Numbered from the stretch's first letter, positions 29,512 through 39,577 are shown. The stretch: 64,000 nucleotides of DNA from Bdellovibrionales bacterium (GCA_020630675.1 JAHDIR010000001.1:1-64000), one strand, 5' to 3'. A program made the numbers and translations. The notes: generated by a model not told the origin, from the letters alone.

Positions 29512-31413
29512 TTGTCTAAAATTACAAAAAGTAGCACAGCCGAATATTTCGCAAAAAACCTACAGCAAGTTGGTTTTTCTTCCCCGTTGAAGGCCGTTTT
29601 AACCACTCTTAAAGAGGCCGTAGATAACTCTCTAGATGCCTGCGAAGAAGCAGGAATTGCTCCTGAACTTAAGGTGTCTATTAAAAAAGTGGGAAAAGGC
29701 TCAGCCAAGAACACCGATTTAATTCAAATTACCGTCGAAGATAACGGGCCAGGGTTAGAGCTTTCTGATCTTCCTCAAGTTTTTGGAGAGTACCTTGCCT
29801 CTTCTAAGTTTGGTCGTGGACAATGCTCACGTGGGCAACAGGGGATTGGGATTTCTGCTGCGACCACTTGGGCTCAGCTTACGAATGCTGCCGGCGTAAA
29901 GGTGATGAGCAAAACTAAAAAAATGCGCAAAGCCGTATTGGCGACTATAGACGTCGACATTAAAGGCAACAAGGGCTTAGTAAAAAACAAATCTACCGTC
30001 GAATGGAAGAAAACCCATGGTTTAAAAGTAGACTTTAAAATTGATGGGCGAATTCAGTTAAACGGTGATGGTGGGTTATTGACTTATCTTGAGGGAACAA
30101 CCTTAGTAAACCCTCATTTAACTTTAGAGTATGACTTACTTGATAATGATAAGGTACGAGTTGACCGTGTTTCTGACGATGTGCCAAGGGTTCCGCCATC
30201 AACTTTGCCTCATCCTCATACAATGAAATTGGGAGAGTTTTTAACTCATGCTCACCTTTATGGAAATTTGTCATTAGCTCAATTTATGAAAAAAGCATTT
30301 TCTCGGGTTACAGACAATACCATTAAAGATTGCGTAAAAAATGGTCTTCCTAAAAAGCTCACTAATATGGTGGTTAAGAAAATTCCTGAGAAAGAGTTTA
30401 AAACAATCTTTCAGAGTATTCAAAATACAGACTTAGCTAATCCATCAACTAAGTCTGTATTGACAGTTGGCGAAGAGGGTTTAGCTAAGAGTATTCATCG
30501 AATTGGTGAAGTTGACTTTTTTAGTGTTGTGACTAGAAAACCAAAAATATGTGATTTTAAGCCAACAGTGGTAGAAGTAGCTATCGCACGTTTTTTAGAT
30601 AAAAAAGCTGCCGCTGAAGAGCAGTCTGTTCAACTTCTTAGGTTTGCTAATAGAGTGCCTCTACAGTTTGATAAATCGGCTTGTGCCATTACTAGAGCGG
30701 TGGAGTCAATTAACTGGAAAGCCTATGGTTTAGCTCAATCTAAAAACAGTTTGCCTTTAGGCCCTTATGTTTTTGCGATTAGTGTAACTTCTCCTTTTAT
30801 TAAATTTAAAAACGCATCTAAAGAAACCATTGATGCAAGTGATGATTTGGTAGAAGAACTTAGAAGGGCAATGATGCAAGCTGGTCAAAAACTATCTCGT
30901 CACATTAAAAGAGAAAATAAGGCTGCTGATTTAGAGCGTAAGAAAAACCATATTCAAAGCTTTGGGCCGGCCTTAGTTGAATGTTTAGGGCGCATTGTTA
31001 ATGCCAATGAAAAAAGAAAACAACGAGCCACTGATGGTCTTATTAAAATTCTTGGGCGCGACAGTAAAGAAGCCGAAAAAGATCTTAAGGCTGCAGATGC
31101 TCGTTTGAATATTTTAAAAGATAAGCAAAGCGCAAAACTTGGACAAGTAGTTGGCAAAAAAGCAAAAGAAAAGACTGAAAGCGAAGCGCCTATAAAAGAA
31201 GATGTAGCTGAACCTGCAAAAAAAGTAACGGCAAAGAAAAAAGTGGCTAAAAAGAAAAAGTCTTCTGCCGTAGCAAAGAAAACAAAAAGTTCCAGCCTTG
31301 CTAAAGCCAAGAAAAAAGCAAAAGCGAAAAAGAAAGTCAGCGGTGCAAAAAAAACAAAAGTAAAAAAGAAAGTTGTAAAAAAAAGCACTAGAAAAAAAAC
31401 TAAAAGAAAGTAA
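29512..31413 (+). CDS. top6B: DNA topoisomerase VI subunit B (GHKL ATPase) with C-terminal Lys/Ala-rich tail
   Basis: FSSPLKAVLTTLKEAVDNSLDACEEAGIAPEL; VEDNGPGLELSDLPQVFGEYLASSKFGRGQCSRGQQGIGISAA; TTG start after gaggag. Confidence 0.93.
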   Translation: MSKITKSSTAEYFAKNLQQVGFSSPLKAVLTTLKEAVDNSLDACEEAGIAPELKVSIKKVGKGSAKNTDLIQITVEDNGPGLELSDLPQVFGEYLASSKFGRGQCSRGQQGIGISAATTWAQLTNAAGVKVMSKTKKMRKAVLATIDVDIKGNKGLVKNKSTVEWKKTHGLKVDFKIDGRIQLNGDGGLLTYLEGTTLVNPHLTLEYDLLDNDKVRVDRVSDDVPRVPPSTLPHPHTMKLGEFLTHAHLYGNLSLAQFMKKAFSRVTDNTIKDCVKNGLPKKLTNMVVKKIPEKEFKTIFQSIQNTDLANPSTKSVLTVGEEGLAKSIHRIGEVDFFSVVTRKPKICDFKPTVVEVAIARFLDKKAAAEEQSVQLLRFANRVPLQFDKSACAITRAVESINWKAYGLAQSKNSLPLGPYVFAISVTSPFIKFKNASKETIDASDDLVEELRRAMMQAGQKLSRHIKRENKAADLERKKNHIQSFGPALVECLGRIVNANEKRKQRATDGLIKILGRDSKEAEKDLKAADARLNILKDKQSAKLGQVVGKKAKEKTESEAPIKEDVAEPAKKVTAKKKVAKKKKSSAVAKKTKSSSLAKAKKKAKAKKKVSGAKKTKVKKKVVKKSTRKKTKRK

Positions 31414-31429
31414 CCTTAGGAATTAAAAA

Positions 31430-32593
31430 ATGGGTAAAATTAAAATTAGAAAATTAGATAAGAATGTTCAACGAGTGGCAGAGAATCTTTGTAATGAAAT
31501 GTTAGATTCTCTTGAGAAAGCCCAGAGGCCCATTCTTCAAGCCACCAAGTGTTCTTTGGATAACTCCATTTATCGTCCATCTAAAGGTTATTTAGTGCCA
31601 GGTGATAAAAAGGTAACTACGGAGTTGAATGTTTCTTCGGTACAAAAGTTATCAAGAACAGTTTTTTTATTAGATATAATGCTTAATAACTTAAAGGTTG
31701 GAACTGTGAATTCAACCAGAGAGCTTTATTATATGTCTAAAGGTCTTACTAAAAGTGACCCCAAATTAAAAGCCTTGGCTTTTTCTGAGCAGTCTGAAAG
31801 TGACAGCATTATAAATTATATTACTCATTTACTGGAAATTTACAGAGAAGAAATTAACTGTCATGCCGGTGATAGTGGTGGTAAGACTTTTTCAAAAAAT
31901 CTTGTCGTTACTGAAACTGAAAGTGATGGTACCGTTTCAACAGTAGATTTAGGAGCCATCGGAACAGTTCCTTTTCAGCCACAAAATAAACCTCAACAAT
32001 TTAAGTTAAAGCCAAAAAAAGGTAAAATTGATTTTTGTTTAATTGTTGAATCTGAAAGTACCGTAAATACTTTGGTAACGAATGGTTTTACGAAAAGAAA
32101 TAACTGCATCATTATTGGCTCAAAGGGCGTGCCAAGTAATGGCGTGCGAGGTTGGTGTAAAACCATTCAAGATCAGCTAGATGTGCCCATGTATTTTTAT
32201 GGGGATTTAGATGCCTACACCATTCAAAATATTTACAGAACTTTAAAGGCGGGGTCTGCTGCAAGCTTAATCAGAAACTCGGATTTTTCAGCTCCTGATG
32301 TCAGGTTTTTAGGTGTTTTACCGAGTGATGTTAAAAAGTATGATTTAGAGTCTTACGATGTTTCTGAAAAAAATGCGAGTGATGCAAGGTCTATTAAGAA
32401 AGCTAAAGATGCGTTACAGAATGACCCTTTCTTTAGAGACAAAAAAAATAAAAAAATCTCAGATGTTTTGAGATGGTTAATTACGCAAAAAGTAAGGTGT
32501 GAGCAACAGGCTTTGTTTGCTGTTAACCCTAAAGATCCTCATACCTTTGAAAAAATTATTCTTGATAAAATAAAAAGAAAAGATTTTATCTAA
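31430..32593 (+). CDS. top6A: DNA topoisomerase VI subunit A (Spo11-like)
   Basis: VNSTRELYYMSKGL (catalytic Tyr context); Toprim FCLIVESESTV and VPMYFYGDLDAYTIQNIYRTLKAGSA; directly downstream of top6B. Confidence 0.92.
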   Translation: MGKIKIRKLDKNVQRVAENLCNEMLDSLEKAQRPILQATKCSLDNSIYRPSKGYLVPGDKKVTTELNVSSVQKLSRTVFLLDIMLNNLKVGTVNSTRELYYMSKGLTKSDPKLKALAFSEQSESDSIINYITHLLEIYREEINCHAGDSGGKTFSKNLVVTETESDGTVSTVDLGAIGTVPFQPQNKPQQFKLKPKKGKIDFCLIVESESTVNTLVTNGFTKRNNCIIIGSKGVPSNGVRGWCKTIQDQLDVPMYFYGDLDAYTIQNIYRTLKAGSAASLIRNSDFSAPDVRFLGVLPSDVKKYDLESYDVSEKNASDARSIKKAKDALQNDPFFRDKKNKKISDVLRWLITQKVRCEQQALFAVNPKDPHTFEKIILDKIKRKDFI

Positions 32594-32598
32594 TTCAA

Positions 32599-32626
32599 AA
32601 AGACTTCGGTAAAATCCGAAGTCTTT
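32599..32626 (+). terminator. Hairpin after topoisomerase VI operon
   Basis: aaagacttcgg-taaaat-ccgaagtcttt, perfect 11-bp stem. Confidence 0.6.
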
Positions 32627-32690
32627 AAGTCTGACATTTATAGGTTTACTTTTTGACTGTAAAGTTTCTATGTTTCTTTTAAAGTGTGAT

Positions 32691-33902
32691 TTAAATGCAA
32701 GGTAATCCCGTGAATTTTTCAAGAGGCAATAGGCCGTTATCAAATTCTTTTTGAGATAAAATTTTATATTTGCGATTATCGTCGATGGTTGTATCGTCAT
32801 TTTCGCAGTATTTGCCATTAATGATTATAAAAGTTCTTAGGCTAGGAAAAGGAAGAGCAAAAATATAGTGCCCATCTTTAAGGGCTATGGGTTCTGGCTC
32901 AGGCGTTGGTTCTGGTTTTTTAGGCTCTGGCTCTGGTGTAGGTTCTGGTTTTTTAGGTTCAGGCTCTGGCTCAGGCGTTGGTTCTGGTTTTTTAGGCTCA
33001 GGTTCTGGCTCTGGTGTAGGTTCTGGTTTAACAATATTATAGAGGTCTGCGAGTCCATCAAGATCTCCCTCAGAGAGTTCAAGCCTGCCACCAGGATCTT
33101 TCAGGCCAGGCTTAATTTTAATAAGTCCACCAAGTGGGTAGTGCATAACTGAAGCTAGGTCGTAAGGGCCTGGTAAATAGGCCTCTGTAGGTTCATAAAT
33201 TCCATAATTGGTTTTATCATCAGAATCAACAAAGACATACTCATCTCTGTCTGGTCTTTGGTGTTCATGAACAATCCCTAAAAGGTGTAGAACTTCGTGT
33301 TGAAATGTTCTTGTTCTCAAGCATGTGATATTTATATTAGAAGGTACGCCTCTGTACCCAACATAAGAAGATCCACAAGATCTTTTGATGAGGGGAGTGT
33401 AGACAAATTTACCATAAGCTCGTTGCCGACCTCGTGGAACTAAGCGAACATCCACGTCCTCAGCTTCCATAATCTCATTAAATATTATAATTTGTTCTTC
33501 AAGCCACTCAAGACTTTCGCCAGTGAATGACTTATCAATAACATAGGGAAGGTTACCATCTTTCCATAGTCTGGCAGAAATAGGTTTAATAGCTGAAGTT
33601 TCAAAATCTTTGTTTGTCACCATTCTTGAGAGTGGAGATACATTATTCAAGTAAACAATACCATTTTTTTTGAGCTCACTTTCTTTCGCAACAATGATAT
33701 CGTCAAATACTATAACTTCAGAGTTTATAACTTCATACTTTGCTTTTTGGAAAACTTGTTCTCCTTTGTTATTAGCATAAGCCAAGAGAAGAGTCTGTTT
33801 GGGAAGTCGCTTTGATGAGCTTTGCTGAATTCCACAAGATATGTTCATTGCTAAAAATAAAACAGTGAGTACAATGTTTCGAAAAAAAGATACAAAAGTC
33901 AT
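32691..33902 (-). CDS. Astacin-like (M12A) zinc metalloprotease lipoprotein with Pro/Glu/Lys-rich linker
   Basis: FQHEVLHLLGIVHEHQRPDRDEYV (astacin signature), ASVMHYPLGGL (Met-turn), lipobox LAMNISC, PEPTPEPEPEPKK repeats. Confidence 0.93.
   Translation of the reverse strand: MTFVSFFRNIVLTVLFLAMNISCGIQQSSSKRLPKQTLLLAYANNKGEQVFQKAKYEVINSEVIVFDDIIVAKESELKKNGIVYLNNVSPLSRMVTNKDFETSAIKPISARLWKDGNLPYVIDKSFTGESLEWLEEQIIIFNEIMEAEDVDVRLVPRGRQRAYGKFVYTPLIKRSCGSSYVGYRGVPSNINITCLRTRTFQHEVLHLLGIVHEHQRPDRDEYVFVDSDDKTNYGIYEPTEAYLPGPYDLASVMHYPLGGLIKIKPGLKDPGGRLELSEGDLDGLADLYNIVKPEPTPEPEPEPKKPEPTPEPEPEPKKPEPTPEPEPKKPEPTPEPEPIALKDGHYIFALPFPSLRTFIIINGKYCENDDTTIDDNRKYKILSQKEFDNGLLPLEKFTGLPCI
32889..33029. repeat. 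Tandem coding minisatellite (PEPTPEPEPEPKK units)
   Basis: ggttctggttttttaggctctggctctggtgta-type units repeated about four times. Confidence 0.85.
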
Positions 33903-34149
33903 ACGCTCTCCCAGATGATTTGTTGTCTTTATTTCGGTATATTTGAGTTCTAACTAGAGGCTAGAAAGCCTTTAAAATAAAGGCCAGTAGAGATATCATA
34001 AAATTACAATATTAAGATTTAATGGTTATAAAGTTATAGATTTTAGTCGGGCCAATGAATTTAAAGAAAATAATTTTAAATAATAAAAATTATTTCAGAG
34101 GTTTATGTGATTTTTTACAGTTGTAAGTTTAGATAAAAATTAGATGGTT

Positions 34150-35235
34150 TTAATCAAAAAAGACATTTTGATTTAATATGATTTGTTCTAGTTGGCCGGC
34201 GGGCTCAGACTTAAAAACATATGTAGTTCTTTGTGTGTTATTTTCTATATATATGTAGGAATTAAATAGTTTAATTGACCAATGAGGTGGGAAATAAATT
34301 CCTAGTTCGTCTTCAAAAAGAACACCACGATAACCTAAATTATTTTTTTGATTTTTGTTTATGTGAAATAAGTTGGGGCTATTTTGAACTTTATTCACAT
34401 CTTTTACTAATTGGAGAAAAAAGGCTTTACCTATTTGTGAAAGGTTGGCCTCCCATTCATTAAGGTTTACCTCTGGGTTTCGGCGCCCAGAGTATTTAAG
34501 AAGAGTTAACTTTGAATTTGATAAAACGGGAGGTTGATTTATTGCCGGATTAGAAAAAATTGAAGGAGCCGGAGATGGCGTTGGTAAGCTTTTTTTAGGA
34601 AGCGACTTCATATTACCAATCTGAACATAGCCGCTATTTTGCTCGTGAGAGTTCAGGTCATAATTTTTTATTTTGAAATAACCACAAAACTCGGTGTAAA
34701 TTCCACGCTCAGCTTTTTCTGGGTTTCTAATAAGATAACCCTCATCATCTTCATCACTGGCGGGAGCATTTCCTATTTTATGAGACCATAGTTGATTACT
34801 GTCTCTGCGAAACCAATGGTAATCAATTCCAGGGGCAACAACTAAGGCTAAAAGAGTATTTTCATTTTTGTTTTGATAAGGAAAATAGGACGTAGTTGAT
34901 AAGCCTAAGTCTTTTTTGGCTGCATTTGTGATATCAAGGCAGTTAAGGTTAGATTTTTTGAGTCGAATGCCACTAGCCCAGCCGGGCTGGGCAAAATTAT
35001 CGGTGCGACGATTGGTGCTGTAGTTATAACAATTGTTATTATTTTTTATTTTTTTATGGTTCCAATAATTTAAGTCCAACTTAGGTACTATAATTTCTTC
35101 AGAGGCCAAAGGTAGAGACAAAAATAAAGTCAGAATGATAAAGATAGTTTTTAATAAAAAAATATTCATTGAGTATGCTTTAGCCCTTGGACTTTTATTA
35201 AAAATCCAAAGTATCATCATATAAACAAGATTCAA
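34150..35235 (-). CDS. Secreted protein of unknown function
   Basis: 361 aa ORF; likely start at MNIFLLKTIFIILTLFLSLPLASEE (internal Met). Confidence 0.7.
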   Translation of the reverse strand: MNLVYMMILWIFNKSPRAKAYSMNIFLLKTIFIILTLFLSLPLASEEIIVPKLDLNYWNHKKIKNNNNCYNYSTNRRTDNFAQPGWASGIRLKKSNLNCLDITNAAKKDLGLSTTSYFPYQNKNENTLLALVVAPGIDYHWFRRDSNQLWSHKIGNAPASDEDDEGYLIRNPEKAERGIYTEFCGYFKIKNYDLNSHEQNSGYVQIGNMKSLPKKSLPTPSPAPSIFSNPAINQPPVLSNSKLTLLKYSGRRNPEVNLNEWEANLSQIGKAFFLQLVKDVNKVQNSPNLFHINKNQKNNLGYRGVLFEDELGIYFPPHWSIKLFNSYIYIENNTQRTTYVFKSEPAGQLEQIILNQNVFFD

Positions 35236-35254
35236 ATATATAAGTTATGTTAGG

Positions 35255-35836
35255 TTATAATAAAAAGGGAAAGGTTGTTCCTATAAGAATTGTTTTTGAT
35301 TCTAGGGAGTTTGATAAGTGTGAGTGGCTCACTTCGTCATGGTTTAATAAAGTGTGTTGATAACCAATGTGGAGGCTAACGTGAGTTTTGACTCGATAAT
35401 AAAGTTCGACTTTCCAGCCATCTCCAGAAAGTTTTCTTGGAGAATCGCTGTTAAAGCGAACTTTTGGAAAATAAACTAGGTTAAGTCCCACTCTTTTTCG
35501 TAGGTGAAAACCTAGGTAAGCACCCATATAATGGACAGTTTCTTTGGTTTTAGCGCTAGAAGAAGGCCCTTGATCTTCAAAGTTAAGCTCTCCTGTTGAG
35601 TACTCTAGCCCTAGGTGAAACTTAGGTTTGTATAGGCCTAAACGTAAGCCGTATAGGTAGCCTAGGTGTTTAGACTCAATGCCTGTGTCATTTTCTTGAG
35701 CCTCACCAATGGCAAAGTAAGTCATAGGTTCAAAGTGAAGTCCGGCTTGGGCCGCTCCGCAAAAGAAAACAAGTAATGTAAATGTAAAAATTAACTTCAA
35801 GCTGACCTCACAAAATAAGACTGTAACCTTTGGCAA
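35255..35836 (-). CDS. Predicted outer-membrane beta-barrel-like protein
   Basis: Signal peptide; alternating pattern GYLYGLRLGLYKPKFHLGLEYSTGELNF...LGFHLRKRVGLNLVYFPK...ending FPFLL. Confidence 0.65.
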   Translation of the reverse strand: MPKVTVLFCEVSLKLIFTFTLLVFFCGAAQAGLHFEPMTYFAIGEAQENDTGIESKHLGYLYGLRLGLYKPKFHLGLEYSTGELNFEDQGPSSSAKTKETVHYMGAYLGFHLRKRVGLNLVYFPKVRFNSDSPRKLSGDGWKVELYYRVKTHVSLHIGYQHTLLNHDEVSHSHLSNSLESKTILIGTTFPFLL

Positions 35837-35881
35837 AAATTAAGGTATTTTTATATTTTACAGGATTAGTCTTTGACGTTC

Positions 35882-35999
35882 TAGGTCGATTTGCCCTTCT
35901 CATTGCAAGGCCAAGTGGGCTTTGATTTCTAGTCTTTTGGTGGTGCCTATAAGGGCTTGGTGTGCCGCAAATGGCATTGCCACCTTTGCCTTCGACCTA
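35882..35999. ncRNA. Candidate structured intergenic RNA/leader upstream of aconitase
   Basis: Closing stem TAGGTCGA/TCGACCTA (35882-35889/35992-35999), inner GGTGG/CCACC and TGCC-gcaaat-GGCA hairpin. Confidence 0.35.
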
Positions 36000-36091
36000 T
36001 AGAGTAAAATTAATATTATACAGGCTAAGATTTAAAAAATTAGTGTTACTTCGGTGCCCTGTAGGTTGAGCTACTAACAAATGAGGAAATT

Positions 36092-38353
36092 ATGGCTAAT
36101 ATAGATACAACAGAAGAAATGGTACGAGGTGTTTATAAAACTCTTGGAGAAAAATTAAGCGTCGTGCGCAACCGGTTGAACCGCCCATTAACTTTTGCTG
36201 AAAAAGTTCTGTTTGGACATTTAGATGATCCTGAAAATCAAGATTTAACGAGAGGTCAAAGTTTTCTTCTATTAAGGCCAGACCGAGTGGCAATGCAAGA
36301 TGCCACAGCTCAAATGGCACTTCTTCAATTTATGTTGGCGGGCAAAGAATCAACCGCTGTTCCTTCGACGGTGCACTGTGATCACTTAATCCGTGCTTAT
36401 GAAGGTATGAGTGAAGATATGAAAGTGGCTATGCAAGAAAATGATGAAGTTTTTGATTTTCTCGCTTCAGTTTCTAGTCGCTATGGAATTGGTTTTTGGA
36501 AACCAGGAGCAGGAATTATTCATCAGGTCGTTCTTGAAAACTACGCCTTCCCAGGGGGGTTAATGATCGGGACCGACTCACATACTCCCAATGCTGGTGG
36601 CTTAGGTATGATTGCTTGTGGTGTTGGTGGAGCCGATGCTTCTGATGTTATGGCTGGTTTAGCTTGGGAAGTAAAAAACCCTAAAATTGTGGGTGTTCAC
36701 TTAAAAGGTAAGCTCAAAGGTTGGACTTCTCCTAAAGATGTTATTTTAAAACTATTAGGTATTATGAGTGTTAAGGGCGGAACCAATAAAATCATTGAGT
36801 ATTTTGGTGAAGGCTGTGAGTCGATCAGTTGTACAGGAAAAGCAACTATAACTAATATGGGAGCTGAGTTAGGGGCCACTTGTTCAATGTTTCCTTACGA
36901 TGAAAAAATGGCCACTTATCTCAACTTAACCGAGCGTTCTGAGCTTTCAAAAACAGCCAATGAATTTGCTGATTTACTGAAAGCTGATGCCGAAGTTTTA
37001 GATAACCCTAGTCAGTTTTATGATGAAGTGATTGAAATTGATTTATCTGCTCTTGAGCCACATATTGTTGGACCTCACTCTCCAGATGCAGCTCGACCTT
37101 TAAGTGAAATGAAAAAAGCTGCCAAAGAAAACGGTTGGCCTACCGACTTATCAGCAGCTTTGATTGGTTCTTGCACAAACTCTTCCTATGAAGATATTGG
37201 TAGGGCCACTCATGTAGCTAAACAAGCTTTAGCCAATGGCCTAAAAATGTCTCAAACATTTATGGTTTCACCGGGTTCTTCTTTAATTAAAAAAACCATT
37301 GAGCGCGATGGCCAAATGAAAACTCTTAATGAGATTGGGGCAACAGTTCTGTCAAATGCATGTGGACCGTGTATTGGCCAATGGAAACGAGATGATTATA
37401 AAAAAGGTGATAAAAACACCATCGTGAGTAGCTTCAATCGTAACTTTAGAGGTCGTAATGATGCTAACCCAGAAACTCTTTCTTTTATCGCAAGCCCTGA
37501 AATTGTAATGGCCTTAGGGATATCTGGAAAAATTGATTTTGACCCGCAAAAAGATGAGTTAAAAGCCAGTGATGGTTCTTCTTTTAGTTTAACATTACCT
37601 GAGGCTCCAGAGCTTCCAAACCAAGGTTTTGTTGGTGACCCTGAGGCTTACCAAAGTCCTAAAGGTGCTGACATTGAAGTGAAAGTTGCTCCCACCTCTG
37701 AGCGCTTACAAATCTTAACGCCTTTTACACCATGGGACGGAAAAGATTTTGAGGACCTTGTTGTTTTAGCTAAGGCTCAGGGTAAATGCACCACTGATCA
37801 TATTAGTCCTGCAGGTCCTTGGCTAAAATATAGAGGTCATCTCGACAATATCTCGAACAATATGCTATTGGGAGCAACCAACGCTTTTGATTCTGAGTTA
37901 AGAGGAAAAGGAAAGAACGTATTCACTGACGAAGTTGATGAGTATAACAAAGTGGCTAGAGTTTATAAAAATAAAGGCCAGGGTTGGGTTATCTTTGGAG
38001 ATGAAAACTACGGAGAAGGAAGTAGCCGTGAGCATGCGGCCATGTGCCCTCGTCACTTAGGAGCTATGGCGGTGATTGTAAAAAGTTTTGCGCGAATTCA
38101 TGAAACCAACTTGAAAAAACAAGGAGTTTTAGGGCTAACTTTTGCCAACCCAAGTGATTATGACAAAGTTCAAGAAAAAGACAGAGTGGCTATTTTAGGT
38201 TTAACTCAGTTTAAGCCAGGGCAGAGCTTAACTTTAAAGCTAACACATGAAGATGGAAGTTCAGATGAAATTTCTTTAAACCACTCTTTCAATGAAGAGC
38301 AGATCAAATGGTTTAAAGCGGGTTCAGCCCTTAATTTACTTCGCAAAAGCTAA
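36092..38353 (+). CDS. acn: Aconitate hydratase, mitochondrial-type
   Basis: [88 protein letters not shown]. Confidence 0.97.
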   Translation: MANIDTTEEMVRGVYKTLGEKLSVVRNRLNRPLTFAEKVLFGHLDDPENQDLTRGQSFLLLRPDRVAMQDATAQMALLQFMLAGKESTAVPSTVHCDHLIRAYEGMSEDMKVAMQENDEVFDFLASVSSRYGIGFWKPGAGIIHQVVLENYAFPGGLMIGTDSHTPNAGGLGMIACGVGGADASDVMAGLAWEVKNPKIVGVHLKGKLKGWTSPKDVILKLLGIMSVKGGTNKIIEYFGEGCESISCTGKATITNMGAELGATCSMFPYDEKMATYLNLTERSELSKTANEFADLLKADAEVLDNPSQFYDEVIEIDLSALEPHIVGPHSPDAARPLSEMKKAAKENGWPTDLSAALIGSCTNSSYEDIGRATHVAKQALANGLKMSQTFMVSPGSSLIKKTIERDGQMKTLNEIGATVLSNACGPCIGQWKRDDYKKGDKNTIVSSFNRNFRGRNDANPETLSFIASPEIVMALGISGKIDFDPQKDELKASDGSSFSLTLPEAPELPNQGFVGDPEAYQSPKGADIEVKVAPTSERLQILTPFTPWDGKDFEDLVVLAKAQGKCTTDHISPAGPWLKYRGHLDNISNNMLLGATNAFDSELRGKGKNVFTDEVDEYNKVARVYKNKGQGWVIFGDENYGEGSSREHAAMCPRHLGAMAVIVKSFARIHETNLKKQGVLGLTFANPSDYDKVQEKDRVAILGLTQFKPGQSLTLKLTHEDGSSDEISLNHSFNEEQIKWFKAGSALNLLRKS

Positions 38354-38361
38354 AAAACCAC

Positions 38362-38427
38362 AAAAGGTACGGACACACTTCTCAAACCATTAATATTCCT
38401 GGATTGAGAAGTGTGTCCGTACCTTTT
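38362..38427. terminator. Perfect 24-bp inverted repeat between convergent genes (bidirectional terminator or REP-like element)
   Basis: AAAAGGTACGGACACACTTCTCAA - 18 nt - TTGAGAAGTGTGTCCGTACCTTTT. Confidence 0.8.
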
Positions 38428-38432
38428 ACTTT

Positions 38433-38969
38433 TTACCTTTCGATATTAAAGTAGTAGGTGGTAATGACTTTTTGTCCTTCCACTTTATAAGATTCTATGG
38501 TGGGAGGGATAATTTTAATTCGATTCTGTTCGGCCCACTCATTGGCTCTTGGGTAAACAACAAAGGGCCCGATAGCAGGAGACCCGTCAAATTCAGCGAC
38601 AATATATTCTTTGGACTCAATTTTTTTCTGACCAAAATCAACAGGAAGTTGAGCTTCAGGCAAGAGTGCACGTGTGACACAGCCACCTTCACTGCGAAGT
38701 CGGTCCTCATCCGTCGATTTTGGATCATCTATATAGAGCCCAAAACTTTCAAAACATTCGACATCATTTTTTAGGGCCCAAGACTCAACAACATCAATGA
38801 CAGAAGAAATTTTGTGATAACCACCAAAGTGCTTTTTATAAATTAAATGCATGGGATCAACTGTCTTAATTTGCACCTGTACATCTTTGTAGGCGCCTAA
38901 TTTAAAATAAAGAGAAACAGCAATAGTGGCCAAACCACCAAATAGAAAAAGAAAAAACCATTTAACCAT
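38433..38969 (-). CDS. GyrI-like/effector-binding-domain membrane-anchored protein
   Basis: N-terminal TM helix; MHLIYKKHFGGYHKISSVIDVVESWALKNDVECFESFGLYIDDPKSTDEDRLRSEGGCV. Confidence 0.6.
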   Translation of the reverse strand: MVKWFFLFLFGGLATIAVSLYFKLGAYKDVQVQIKTVDPMHLIYKKHFGGYHKISSVIDVVESWALKNDVECFESFGLYIDDPKSTDEDRLRSEGGCVTRALLPEAQLPVDFGQKKIESKEYIVAEFDGSPAIGPFVVYPRANEWAEQNRIKIIPPTIESYKVEGQKVITTYYFNIER

Positions 38970-38976
38970 AACTAAA

Positions 38977-39468
38977 TTAGTTCTCTAAAAATGAAAAAAA
39001 GTCATCTTGCTCTATTTTAAATGAGCGAAGAGTGAGCTGTTGAATAAAGTTATCATTTATTTCTAATGAGCTGCTTAAAGTTACTTTGTTAATGAGGTTC
39101 AACTGTGAATGAGAGCTTGGTTTAAGACTTGTTAAAGATAAAAGTTTTGAACCTTGGCTCAAAGAATAATCTTGAAAAAAAGACGCTAAAGGACTTACGT
39201 TAAAGTTATCTATATTCATTGTAAACTTAGTGATGAGAGTCTTTAGGGAGTCACCTTTAACCGCTGAAAAAATCGTCATGGGATAATTATCATTACAAAT
39301 GATTTCGCCATAACCTGTGTAAGCATATAGTTCAGAATTGCTAGCTTCATAGTTAATGCTGACTTGGCAGTTAAAGTCATTTTTAATTTGGGTTATGGGT
39401 GGCATAGCAGACCCTAAATTTGGAAGTAATAAAAACAAAGCAACTAGTAGTTTGGAATAAAAAAACAT
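38977..39468 (-). CDS. Small secreted protein, paralogue of 39578-40054
   Basis: Signal peptide; FNCQVSINYEASNS...YTGYGEIICNDNYPMTIFSAV. Confidence 0.7.
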   Translation of the reverse strand: MFFYSKLLVALFLLLPNLGSAMPPITQIKNDFNCQVSINYEASNSELYAYTGYGEIICNDNYPMTIFSAVKGDSLKTLITKFTMNIDNFNVSPLASFFQDYSLSQGSKLLSLTSLKPSSHSQLNLINKVTLSSSLEINDNFIQQLTLRSFKIEQDDFFSFLEN

Positions 39469-39577
39469 AAAAAATCCTCCCGTGATTTGTTGGTTATCAC
39501 AACTAAAATGATAAATCTATAGGCAATAACTAAGCTCAGGCTAGAAACCAGTAGGAATATATTAAGTCACTGAAATA

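Noticed and set aside
30954-31388. 144-aa minus-strand Phe-rich ORF
   Set aside because: Antisense of the Lys/Ala-rich Top6B tail; composition artefact.
32889-33029. Tandem repeat considered as a regulatory or CRISPR-like array
   Set aside because: It is in frame and encodes the PEPTPEPEPEPKK linker of the astacin-like protein.
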